Positions 21,661-31,996 of a stretch of 64,000 nucleotides of DNA are shown here, one piece after another. The notes beneath the pieces are model-generated. The model had not been told where the DNA came from and ran no database searches. It saw nothing but the letters and a program-made list of their open reading frames with translations. Made by a program: the position numbers and the translations under genes. Origin of the DNA: Macrothele yani (lineage: Eukaryota; Arthropoda; Arachnida; Araneae; Macrothelidae); contig CM077005.1 of NCBI GenBank assembly GCA_039090855.1, positions 71,234,607 through 71,298,606 of the forward strand. Direction: 5' to 3'. Position 1 is the first letter of the stretch. Every line of letters starts with the position of its first letter.

Positions 21661-24000
21661 GGCAAGCTAAGTCAGTAATTTCCCCTTTTTATAGAAAAAT
21701 GATTGACATAAATTTCTCAACATCCCAAATGACAGTTCACACCAGGGTAAGAAATTAGAAAAAATTGGTATGTGCAAAATCGCATTCTAAGCACAAATCT
21801 TACAGTACCGTATGCAAAATCTGTTTTTCGAGTGAAAAGCATATAACAGGTATGCTCACATGCATTTAAAAGAAATTGTGAATTAAATAATACATATGGG
21901 GTATTAGGGGAATCCTCTTATATGTTTGAAATTTGACCTGTGAGAATCAAAAATTTTGTGCATGGGATTGCTGGGCTGGGGGTGGTGGTGGTGGTGTGTG
22001 TGGGGGTAATTTTTGTAGATTTTAAACCACATTTTACCAAAATTCACAGTAAACAGCAGTTTAAAACTCTTATTTTACCAATAAAATGTTATTTCCTCCA
22101 TCAGATGTATAACAAATACCATGAACACTTAAACTAAATTGAAATTTGACGAATTTTCATAATTTGGAGATTGAGATACAACATATTCAGCTTCTTGCAC
22201 TTAAACTGCATTTGTGAATTTGTATGTTTCTCAAATTCCACAGATCCGTCAGTTAAAAAAAAAAAAAAAAAAAGAAGGGAAAATCTTTAGCCACGTTTAC
22301 TAAGTTCATCAACTACATTATGTGAGTCATAAAAGTTAACATAATTAGTTTGTATGTCAAAAATTACAACTGAGCTATAATTACCATAAGTTATATAAGT
22401 TTACTAGATACTTTTCTATGAATATGTGTTGTAAATCAAAGATTCATTAACCTTCCTATGACATTTTGTGATCTTGTAGTATCTTTGAGCTTTGGTAACC
22501 GTTGATGTTGTATTTTTTAAATGCCATTTCCCGACTTTTATTTATCTAGTACAAAGCACAAAACCTTTAATGATTATAAGTTTTGAGTAATTGGTAAGTG
22601 TTACATATTTTACCTTGGGGTCCTATATGACCCCAGAGGTATTGTGTGTACATAAGATTTGAGGGACTTAAGAAAGTTAATGAATGTTTCACTAATACAC
22701 ACCAAAATATCTGTAAATATTTGTAATTGTAAGCAAGCATCAAATTTTGCAGCTGTAAGACCAAACATTTAGAAGATGCTTACCTGGAAGCTGAACTAAT
22801 CCAGATTTTCAATTTGTTCTAAATTTGTGCAGTCGTGAATTTGTGTCTATGCTCAAAATACTTGTTCATGTTGTAGAACTAAAAATTATGGTTACATTTT
22901 GTGCCTTGTGCCTCCCAATTTCTCACCCTGGTTCACACTGCTAGCTGAGAGGTTGTCTTCAGCTTCCTTATGGGCATTCCATAGGGAAGAAAGCAATGTC
23001 TTTGTTTCTTATAACATGAATAATGTGGCACTTTTTCAAAGTAAAAAATATCTATAATTGTTCTGCAAAAACATTACTTAATAGCCCATTGAGGTGAGCA
23101 GTATTAACTCACCTCAAAACTGACAGCACGTGGCATACATATAGCATGCATTTATTGCCCCCAGTGATCCTCCAGGCTGTAAGAACTGCACATTTTTACA
23201 CTAACTTATAGTAATTAAAAACAATTAAAACCTTAAAAATTATTTTTTACACTTACAAAACTATTATTTTCTAACGTATTTACACTCATCCAAACATACC
23301 AAATCAGGCACTAACTGTTTAAGGCACTAACTTTTGATACTTGCATGTCAGAAACATTTAACAAATTATCACCTATTTCCATCAAGAAATGTTAAATTCT
23401 TACTCTTAACAGTAAGAAAACATTTAAATTATTTATTTTGCACAAAATAAAATTCTATTATTAAAATTACAAATGTTAAAAACACTTCCGCATTCCAGAC
23501 TTTTGTCAGAAAACCTTATTCATTGCTTAGGTTCTTTGTTCTCTCTTCAAATGCCCTCAGAGCAGGTTGCTTATTTTATGAATAGAATGAATGACATAAA
23601 GATGGGCATACTTGTACTGTTTTGGTATTATCTGCTCTGGTAAAGGATAGATGGACATGTCAAAAATTCTATACTTTGCCATATCCTGTATTTGGTGCAT
23701 ATGTGTTTAATTTTTACTTTGTTCACAACTTTGGATATGACCTATGTAGAATACTTTTCCTGTTGATCAGTGATCAGTGAAGGCCACTTGTTTATTACTT
23801 CCATCTGCTCTGGTCAAAACTGAGGCTGAATTTTAGTACATTCTATATTAGTCAACCTGCATGTAAGTGCTGATAAGACTGTTTCATGGTATATAGAAAT
23901 ATACTTTTTTTTACCCTTCATAATTTGATCCCAAACGGCTTTGTTTTTATGTAGGAATTGTGTACAAGATTGAAAAATGGAATGAGGAATCTTGTGCTAG
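21661..24000. other. Intron sequence, nothing recognised
   Basis: AT-rich DNA with a GGTGGTGGTGGTG run (21981-21994) and a poly(A) tract (22256-22273). No conserved coding motif, paired termini or tRNA-like boxes seen in about 2.3 kb. Confidence 0.4.
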
Positions 24001-25374
24001 ATATACATACATATCACTAAGCTGGTCTCTGAGATTCAGAGGTTGGTTCCACAAAGAAATACAAACTACCAGGTAAATTTTAATTACTGTTGCTGCATCA
24101 AACTTCTCCATTTACAGTGATTTTGACTTACAACTCGGGCTTCACTGACATCCATCACACACCGTACACAAGATCTTCTATAGTTCATACTCATAATCTT
24201 TTTCTCATGCTGACACTCCTGAATCTGATTCTTCCATGACTTTATTGGCCTTCCTCTGCCTTTCCTTCCTGCCACTTGGGCTAGAAAGATTTTCTTAGTA
24301 AGCATCTCACCACTCATTCTTTCAACATGGCCAAATCACAGAAGCATATTAGAGTCCACCTTGCTAACAACATTTTGCAACCATTCCTCACACAATCAGA
24401 CGCACAATCAGACCGTGTCTTCCCACAAAGTAAGTAACGCATTTCTCCAGCACAAAAACAACTCCTATGTTTCTTCTGTTGTACCCAGGTTTCACTGCCA
24501 TACATCAGAGTAGGAAAAATTATACTTTCATACACAGCCATGCGGGACTCTCTTGAGAATCCATAATTCCTGTGAAAACCTCCCAGAGCAGCTATGAATT
24601 TCAAAGAAGAATTCACTCGTCTACTAATTTCACCATCCAATTTGTTCTCTCTGTCAAGCATACTTATTAAATACACAAACTCCTTCACCTGGTCAATCAC
24701 TGTGTCATTTATACTTACATTACATTCAGTACTACCAGTTATTCTCTCAAAAACCATAACTTTGGATTTTCCTTTATTTGTACTCAATTTGAATTTCATG
24801 CAAACTTCGTACATCCGGGAGAACATACTCTGCAACTCACTTTTGTTCTTTGCCAACAGGAGGACAGCGTCGTCAGCATACAGCAATCTGCGCACACGGA
24901 TAACACCAAGACATAAACCAGTATTATCTATTCTGGTATCACGCATGCACACATGCATAAATGCATATATTAAACAGCCATGGTGACATTACACAACCTT
25001 GTCTGACTCCTGCACAAATAGAAAACCATTTTGATAAAACACCATTCACTCGTAGACAAGCTCTACTGCCAGCATGCATGGCTTTTACACTGGTAAGTAG
25101 ATTTCCAGTAACACCATACTCATTCAATACCTTCCACAAAAGTGTCCTATTTACTCAGTTGTAAGCTTTCTCTAAACCTATAAAGGCAGCAAAAACTTTC
25201 TCACCAACAGCCAGATACTTTTCAATCATCATGCGTAATGCACAAATTTGGTTAGTGCAGCCTTTACCAGGCATAAAACCACTCTGAACATCTCACACTT
25301 TCTATGATGTAAGACTTCATACTTTTTCAGTAATGATCTTACCAAACACTTTCCCTGACACACTCAGTAGGCTA
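24001..25374 (-). pseudogene. RTE-like LINE copy, 5'-truncated
   Basis: Minus strand. The 3' tail lies at the low coordinates, CATACATACATATCACTAAGC (about 24003-24023) followed by the shared GAGATTCAGAGGTT segment. Coding blocks read from high to low coordinates: MWKVLNEYGVTGNLLTSVKAMHAGSRACLRVNG, GVRQGCVMSPWLFNI, RLLYADDAVLLL (YADD about 24875), VFERITGSTECNVSIND, MLDRENKLDGEISRRVNSSLK and GRKGRGRPIKSWKNQIQECQ. The upstream end stops inside the RT domain near the LLSVSGKVF block, 96 bp before the PSPH exon C acceptor. Stops and small indels inactivate it. Confidence 0.85.
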
Positions 25375-25470
25375 GATTGCTCAGCAAGTACTGTTTATTT
25401 TGGAAGTATATCATGGTTACCCTTTTTGTTATGTGCTGCTCTCTTTTAATTACTTCATTCAATTTTTCAG

Positions 25471-25619
25471 GAAACTATGCAGGATTTGATGAGAATGAAC
25501 CTACATGTCACCAAAATGGCAAAGCAGAAGTTATTGCATATCTAAAAGATCACTATGGCTATGAAAGGATTGTTATGATTGGTGATGGTGCAACAGATCT
25601 TGCTGCCTGCCCTCCTGCA
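25471..25619 (+). CDS. PSPH: Phosphoserine phosphatase, exon C (motifs III and IV)
   Basis: It encodes NYAGFDENEPTCHQNGKAEV, with the motif III lysine in GKAEV (human Lys158 in GKGKVI), then YERIVMIGDGATDLAACPPA, with the Mg-binding aspartates of GDGATD (motif IV, human Asp179 and Asp183). The first two bases complete the glycine codon begun in exon B (GNYAGF versus human GEYAGF). The acceptor is ATTTTTCAG (25470) and the donor GTGAGT begins at 25620. It leaves in phase 0. Key catalytic residues are all present, so the gene looks functional. An RTE insertion ends only 96 bp upstream without disturbing the acceptor. Confidence 0.96.
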
Positions 25620-26229
25620 GTGAGTATTGTTTAAGTGCAGTTGAATGAGCTGTCTTTACTAAGGAATTATGTACATATGTCTCTGCTCACTTCAGAAATG
25701 AGCACTACATATTTTAAGTGTTGTAAAATTTTTTCTGTGTGTCGAAAAGAAAAAAAAGAAATGTCTATTAAGAAGTGTCTTTTAAAAGAAAAAGAATTGG
25801 AGGCAAAGGGATTTATTTATATTTCATTAATTATTTCTCAAATTTCATTGCTGGGAGCTGGAAGCTGTTGTGCATACCTACAGGACTTGCTGCTGTATAT
25901 TTCTTTCTATGAAGCATAGAGCAACAACAACAACAACAAAAAAAAATGCAACTGATGGGTTGTAACTAAAATCTTACATTATGAAAATGAAAAAAAAAAA
26001 AGAATACTATTTCAAGATTCTGAGCACGTGGAAAAAGGATGGACAAAGTTTCTATACTTTTTCATACCTGCCAACAACTACGGAATGTCTGTGGTTTCTG
26101 TGGATTTAGTTGTCTGACTATGGAACTCCGTGTTGAAATTACGGATTCTACGAATTTAAAATTTTTTTAATTTGCTGTTATTTTATGATATACATGAGAT
26201 TCTTAAGTGGATTCGTGGAATTCCTCTTT
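25620..26229. other. Start of the 30.7-kb intron, no gene
   Basis: AT-rich intron DNA with A-rich simple tracts (25922-25949, 25990-26003). No supported feature. Confidence 0.4.
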
Positions 26230-26900
26230 TTTGTTGTTGTCATCATTTAGATCGTTCTCAAGATCAAGGCAAAACTGAACAGAAATGGGAGGGGGAAGTT
26301 GTTTTCCGTCAGGGGATGGTATTTCGTGTTTCAAAACTTCTGAAAATGGTAGTTAAACAGAGTAAAATTTTTTGTTGTAATCATAATTTTTCTCTCTGGA
26401 TGTTGCCTTTGTGTTCAGTATTCTTGTTAAATATCATTTTTTGCATAAATGTTTGTATTTCAGCTTGAAACTGTAGGCAACAATTTGCAAAAATGGAAGT
26501 TAGACACCATGAAAATTTCCCTGTAATCTTCAGGCATAAGATTCTTCCACAAATTCAAGGAATTCTGCCTTTTTCGTTATTATTTTGGTCATTCACGTGA
26601 TCAACACTCAAGTGAACAGAAATGATGGGTTGGGGGCTGGTGGTGATGGTGTTTGAAGGACGGAATTCCATCTTTACGAAACTTTCGAAGACGGAAGGTC
26701 GACAGGGTTCAGAGTATTTTCGTGATCGTAATTTCCGTTTTCTCGCAATGTCACCTCTGTCCAGTATTATTGTTAACTAACATTTTACTGCATAGGTATT
26801 TGTATTTCAGCTTGAAAATAGGGAAACATTCCAAAACCGGAAGTCGGACGGAGTAAAGTTTTCTCCCGTAATCAGACCTCCCCCTCCCGTGATGTTCCCA
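26230..26900 (-). repeat. Tandem ~350-bp modules (minus orientation)
   Basis: Two units are recognisable, for example GTTCAGTATTCTTGTTAAATA...TTTGTATTTCAGCTTGAAA (about 26415-26469) and TCCAGTATTATTGTTAACTAA...TTTGTATTTCAGCTTGAAA (about 26760-26819), roughly 350 bp apart. The same module occurs in reverse orientation within the element at 41013-43198. Words such as TTCCGTTTTCGG and GTAATC-x-TAATTT recur. Non-coding. Confidence 0.6.
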
Positions 26901-27220
26901 CTCTCCTGTGTCTATGTATGACTCACAATATTACTAGTTACTACTGACAGGGCTCTTGCCAATCTTGGCAGGTTTGCTTATTTCATTGGCCATTCATTTA
27001 TTTTAATGGGTTGAAGAAGAAGCATTACTAAAGTTCTAAAAACTAATGTGTAAGTTTTTTTTCATAACAAAACTGAATTTTTAAATCATCATATGAACTT
27101 TATATGTTCTGAGGGTCTTTTTTAATCCAACTCGTGAGGTGCGTTTGTAAATTCATTTTCAGGTGGCGGTGTCTTCTGAAGCAACTCTCATGCAGTAAAC
27201 TGTTTAATGATAAGTAAATA

Positions 27221-27222
<2 letters not shown>

Positions 27223-27290
<68 letters not shown>

Positions 27291-27312
27291 CTGACTGACT
27301 GACTGACTGTAT
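27223..27312. repeat. (GT)n microsatellite followed by (GACT)n
   Basis: About 33 GT dinucleotides (27223-27288), then about five GACT units. It lies just outside the left end of the Penelope-like cluster. Confidence 0.97.
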
Positions 27313-27360
27313 GAGTTGGTTTTGGTTTGGTGGATAGATGGATGGGTTAGTGAGTGAGTG

Positions 27361-29155
27361 AAAAAATTAATGTAAGTACATTGCCGTCTATGCACGATAA
27401 AATAGTTTAAAAATCTTTAATGTAAAAACACCTTAGTCATAAAAGCATTCACATAAAAGGCACACTAGAATCTTTCAGATCCGCAACGGATCCATCCTCT
27501 GGTGTAAGTCTGATGGTTAGATCAGCAAGATATATACACTGTGGGATGAGATACACAAATGACGTAGGATGTAATGAAGGCATGCACACTACAGAGACAT
27601 AAAAGTTCAAACAGGTGAGTGTGTTATTATTCAAAGTTTATAAAAATGTTTTTAGAAGCTGCCATCTGTAGCAAAAATTTCCAGGGATTATGAATGAAAC
27701 TTGGGTAATCGTCGTTACAGCATTTGTGGCGATGAGCGAAAATCTGCAGACTCTCAGTAAGTAGGGTTAGATGCTTAGATTTGGGAGTGGTGAGAATTTT
27801 GTTTTTTTCCCACAATGGTTGAAAAGGTTCGTTAAGGAGTAAACGTGACATTGCTGTATTGGAAGAACAAGTTTTTATATTATATTTGTGTTCTTTAAGG
27901 CGAGTACTCAGATTACGAGTTGTTGAACCGATATAGAGTAAGTCCTTCGTTCTAGGTTCAATAGCTTTGAGAGGTATTGCATAGATTCCATGTTTGTCTG
28001 ATAGCTGTACAGGATCTCTGTCTTTTTTGATGATGGAGTAAATATTGCATGTTTTTATTCCAAAATTAAGATCAAAAGGTTTACAAATATTTTTCAGATT
28101 GTTTATAACAATCGGGATATAAGGTACAGATCCCACGTAGCGAATGTCACGTTTATTAATGTTAATTAAGGAGCAGGTGGTACGTTGTTGAATTTTTTGT
28201 AGGATCCTGTTGACAGTATGTGGTGTATATCCAAAGGTTGCAGTAAGGTCCCTGATTTTTCCAATTTCAGCATTGTATAGCTCGAGGGTTGAAGAGTGTG
28301 TTTTTGCACAATTTAACGTAAAACGAAGTGAGGAAAGTTTTTGAGATATGGGGTGAGAAGATGCTTCAGGGATCATAGAGAATGAAGCAGTAGATTTTCG
28401 ATATACTGAAGTGATAATATTGTAGTTATTAGCTTCACGTCTAATCAGAATATCGAGGAAAGGTAATGTTAGATCAGATTCATGTTCAATGGTAAAATTT
28501 ATAGAAGGGAATTTAGACCACATAGTATCAATGAAAGTATTCAGATCAATAATAGATGAGGACCAAAATAATAAGATATCATCAACGTAACGAATGTATA
28601 ATAATGGTTTGGTGCAGAAGTTTGAAAGAACATCATTTTCAAGGTGCTGCATTAGTATTTCTGCAAGAATTGGGGAGAGTGGGGATTCCATGGGGGCTCC
28701 GTCGGTTTGACGGTAAATGGTCTCATTAAAACGGAAGAATGATCTATTATAGACATGACGAAGTGCACATAGAATAGCTTGTATTTCAGAATCGGAGTAT
28801 AAAGCTGTCTACATTTTATCGACTATGAGGTTATGGACAGTTGGAACAGGAATATTTGGATATAAGGAAATAACATCCATAGATAGCATAATAAATGGGG
28901 TGGTGATGGGAGAAATGGAACGAATTTGAGCTAAAGCTTGGTGGGAACTGGTAATTGAATAATTGGAGGTGGTGGTAAATTGAGAAAGAAAGGAAGCTAA
29001 TGCCTGTTCGAGAGGTCTGGTAGGTGAGGCATAGCCTGAAACTAGGGGTCGGAGGAGATAGCCATCTTTGTGCAGTTTTAGTTTGCCGAAGAGTTCTGGG
29101 ACTCTAGGTCCTGGTGGGGGGTGTAAGCATTTAAAAATGTTGGCAGGGAGTGAGT
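27361..29155 (-). mobile_element. Penelope-like element, minus-strand copy
   Basis: A Penelope-like retroelement whose 3' end is at the low coordinates. Its 3'-terminal ~45 bp (from AATTAATGTAAGTACATTGCC) mirrors the right end of the plus copy near 31358, so the cluster is bounded by inverted repeats. Its upstream end near 29155 (CACTCCCTGCCAACATT on the minus strand) equals the start of the plus copy at about 29570. The N-terminal RT part (HKDGYLLRPLVSG, SPTRPLEQ) is open but interrupted by TAG near 28813, where the plus copy has CAG. Confidence 0.9.
27627..28691 (-). CDS. Penelope-like RT (C-terminal part) + GIY-YIG endonuclease ORF
   Basis: A 354-codon open frame. RT motif 4 remnant (SPLSPILAEILMQHLE) and the catalytic RYVDDILLFW (YVDD at residues 35-38) come first, then TLPFLDILI (about 74-83). 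After a linker, a GIY-YIG nuclease domain follows: HGIYAIPL (GIY 235-237), YIGST (253-255) and the RLKEH helix (264-268), ending with the C-terminal helix SLQIFAHRHKCCNDDYPSF. RT plus GIY-YIG is diagnostic of Penelope-like elements. The methionine at 28691 is internal to the RT; the true start lies upstream and is cut off by a stop near 28813, so the ORF is a partial, probably inactive, pol. Confidence 0.9.
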   Translation of the reverse strand: MESPLSPILAEILMQHLENDVLSNFCTKPLLYIRYVDDILLFWSSSIIDLNTFIDTMWSKFPSINFTIEHESDLTLPFLDILIRREANNYNIITSVYRKSTASFSMIPEASSHPISQKLSSLRFTLNCAKTHSSTLELYNAEIGKIRDLTATFGYTPHTVNRILQKIQQRTTCSLININKRDIRYVGSVPYIPIVINNLKNICKPFDLNFGIKTCNIYSIIKKDRDPVQLSDKHGIYAIPLKAIEPRTKDLLYIGSTTRNLSTRLKEHKYNIKTCSSNTAMSRLLLNEPFQPLWEKNKILTTPKSKHLTLLTESLQIFAHRHKCCNDDYPSFIHNPWKFLLQMAASKNIFINFE

Positions 29156-29162
29156 CCAGAGA

Positions 29163-29557
29163 TTAGTTTAAAAATCTTTAATGTAAAAACACCTTAGTCA
29201 TAAAAGCATTCACATAAAAGCCACACTAGAATCTTTCAGATCCGCAACGGATCCATCCTCAGGTGTAAGTCTGATGGTTAGATCAGCAAGATATATACAC
29301 AGTGGGATGAGATACACAAATGACGTAGGATGTAATGAAGGCATGCGCACTACAGAGACATAAAAGTTCAAACAGGTGAATGTGTTATTATTCAAAGTTT
29401 ATAAAAATGTTTTTAGAAGCTGCCATCTGTAGCAAAAATTTCCAGGGATTATGAATGAAACTTGGGTAATCGTCGTTACAGCATTTGTGGCGATGAGCGA
29501 AAATCTGCAGACTCTCAGTAAGTAGGGTTAGATGCTTAGATTTGGGAGTGGTGAGAA
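29163..29557 (-). mobile_element. Penelope-like 3' fragment (pLTR-like), minus strand
   Basis: Repeats the last ~395 bp of the minus copy (compare 27405-27800): the C-terminal codons of the GIY-YIG ORF (KSKHLTLLTESLQIFAHRHKCC), the stop and the 3' UTR with the CCTGAGGATGGATCCG hairpin. It sits directly upstream of the 5' ends of both larger copies, the arrangement known as a pseudo-LTR in Penelope-like elements. Confidence 0.85.
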
Positions 29558-29566
29558 TGTTGGCAG

Positions 29567-31358
29567 GACTCACTCCCTGCCAACATTGTTAATTGCTTAC
29601 ACCCTCCACCAGGACCTAGAGTCCCAGAACTCATCGGTAAACTAAAACTGCACAAAGATGGCTATCCCCTCCGACCCCTAGTTTCAGGCTATGCCTCACC
29701 TACCAGACCTCTGAACAGGCTTTAGCTTCCTTTCTTTCTCAATTTACCACCACCTCCAATTATTCAATTACCAGTTCCCACCAAGCTTTAGCTCAAATTC
29801 GTTCCATTTCTCCCATCACCACCCCATTTATTATGCTATCTATGGATGTTATTTCCTTATATCCAAATATTCCTGTTCCAACCGTCCATAACCTCATAGT
29901 CGATAAAATGCAGACAGCTTTATACTCCGATTCTGAAATACAAGCTATTCTATGTGCTCTTTGTCTTGTCTATAATAGATCATTCTTCCGTTTTAATGAG
30001 ACCATTTAACGTCAAACCGACGGAGCCCCCATGGGATCCCCACTCTCCCCAATTCTTGCAGAAATACTAATGCAGCACCTTGAAAACGATGTTCTTTCAA
30101 ACTTCTGCACCGAACCATTATTATACATTCGTTACGTTGATGATATCTTATTATTTTGGTCCTCATCTATTATTGATCTGAATACTTTCATTGATACTAT
30201 GTCGTCTAAATTCCCTTCTATAAATTTTACCATTGAACATGAATCTGATCTAACATTACCTTTCCTCGATATTTTGATTAGATGTGAAGCTAATAACTAC
30301 AATATTATCACTTCAGTATATCGAAAACCTACTGCTTCATTCTCTATGATCCCTGAAGCATCTTCTCATCCCATATCTCAAAAACTTTCCTCACTTCGTT
30401 TTATGTTAAATCGTGCAAAAACACACTCTTCAACCTCGAGCTATACAATGCTGAAATTGGAAAAATCAGGGACCTTACTGAAGCCTTTGGATATACACCA
30501 CATACTGTCAACAGGATCCTACAAAAAATTCAAGAATGTACCACCTGCTCCTTAATTAACATTAATAAACGTGACATTCGCTACGTGGGATCTGTACCTT
30601 ATATCCCGATTGTTATAAACAATCTGAAAAATATTTGTAAACCTTTTGATCTTAATTTTGGAATAAAAACATGCAATATTTACTCCATCATCAAAAAAGA
30701 CAGAGATCCCGTACAGCTATCAGACAAACATGGAATCTATGCAATACCTCTCAAAGCTATCGAACCTGGAACGAAGGACTTACTCTATATCGGTTCAACA
30801 ACTCGTAATCTGAGTACTCGCCTTAAAGAACACAAATATAATATAAAAACTTGTTCTTCCAATATAGCAATGTCACGTTTACTCCTTAACGAACCTTTTC
30901 AACCATTGTGGGAAAAAAACAAAATTCTCACCACTCCCAAATCTAAGCATCTAACCCTACTTATTGAGAGTCTGCAGATTTTCGCTCATCGCCACAAATG
31001 CTGTTACGACGATTACCCAAGTTTCATTCATAATCCCTGGAAATTTTTGCTACAGATGGCAGCTTCTAAAAACATTTTTATAAACTTTGAATAATAACAC
31101 ACTCACCTGTTTGAACTTTTATGTCTCTGTAGTGCACATGCCTTCATTACATCCTACGTCATTTGTGTATCTCATCCCACTGTGTATATATCTTGCTGAT
31201 CTAACCATCAGACTTACACCTGAGGATGGATCCGTTGCGGATCTGAAAGATTCTAGTGTGCCTTTTATGTGAATGCTTTTATGACTCAGGTGTTTTTACA
31301 TTAAAGATTTTAAAACTATTTTATCGTGCATAGACGGCAATGTACTTACATTAATTTT
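29567..31358 (+). mobile_element. Penelope-like element, plus-strand copy
   Basis: Mirror image of the minus copy, starting at ACTCACTCCCTGCCAACATT and ending with the inverted-repeat terminus GCATAGACGGCAATGTAC...TTAATTTT. It runs RT, GIY-YIG, 3' UTR. It diverges from the minus copy by scattered substitutions only, so the two are recent relatives. Confidence 0.9.
29590..31094 (+). pseudogene. Penelope-like pol (RT + GIY-YIG), broken
   Basis: RT blocks in order: KLHKDGYPLRPLVSG (about 29640), ASPTRPL, LSMDVISLYPNIPV (about 29840-29880, the first catalytic aspartate region), GAPMGSPLSPILAEIL (about 30025), YIRYVDDILLFW (about 30125-30160). The GIY-YIG domain lies at about 30730-30830 (HGIYAIPL, LLYIGSTTRN, RLKEH). 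Three visible lesions: a shift or deletion near 29720 after PLNR, TAA at about 30007 where the minus copy has a TAC tyrosine, and a one-base deletion near 30434 (CAACCTCGAG against CAACCCTCGAG). Dead as it stands. Confidence 0.88.
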
Positions 31359-31390
31359 CAACCTCCTGCACGAAGTGTTTTTTATGGAAT

Positions 31391-31455
31391 CAGTGAGTGA
31401 GTGGATTTAGCTGAGTGGATTTAGCTGAGTGAGTGAGTGAGTGAGTGGGTGGGTG
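31391..31455. repeat. (GTGA)n-like simple repeat
   Basis: GTGAGTGA and GTGGATTTAGCTGA units alternate, then pure GTGA and GTGG. It mirrors the GTGAGTGAGTG at 27351-27360 on the other side of the Penelope cluster. Confidence 0.85.
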
Positions 31456-31996
31456 CCCAGAGTAGAGGTTTTTGGGGTTTTATTATTTTTGTAGTTAGAT
31501 GTCATATTACTGCAGTGATATTTAGTTGTTTTTGTCACAGTTTTTGGCCAGTAGCTTTGAAATGATTGCAATGGATCTATGCAGTTGTAGTTTGGCAAAG
31601 TTTTATTACTTCAATTTGCATAAAGCTGCCAATAAAAACATGCCCATGTTAATTGGTTAGTACTTCTCAGGGTGAAGGTTTTCAAATCTGCTTTGGGTGG
31701 TTAAAATTTTATTTCTCATAAGCTTGTTACACAATCATATACAAGTGGATGCAACTAGAATGTTCTTATTAGTAATAATTTTTATTGCGTTGAATATTTT
31801 TCTGTCACGTGGATTTCTTTTGTAAATTTGTAAATGATGTGGCAATATTAAATTCCCATGGAAGTAAACATCATTTTCTTTAATTTTTGTTTTAAAGAAA
31901 ATTCTGTTCTCCAAATCAGGTTTAAACAAATGGAAGAAATGTTCAACTAATTTATCTTTCGGTCATTATTTTGAAGTTGAAAGTGGTTTTCAGTGT
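31456..31996. other. Intron sequence, no feature recognised
   Basis: AT-rich spacer between the Penelope cluster and the RTE copies. No motif seen. Confidence 0.4.

Noticed and set aside
27627..31094. GIY-YIG homing endonuclease or DNA-repair gene
   Set aside because: The GIY-YIG domain is fused behind an RT with YVDD and lies in a repeated inverted cluster, the Penelope-like architecture.
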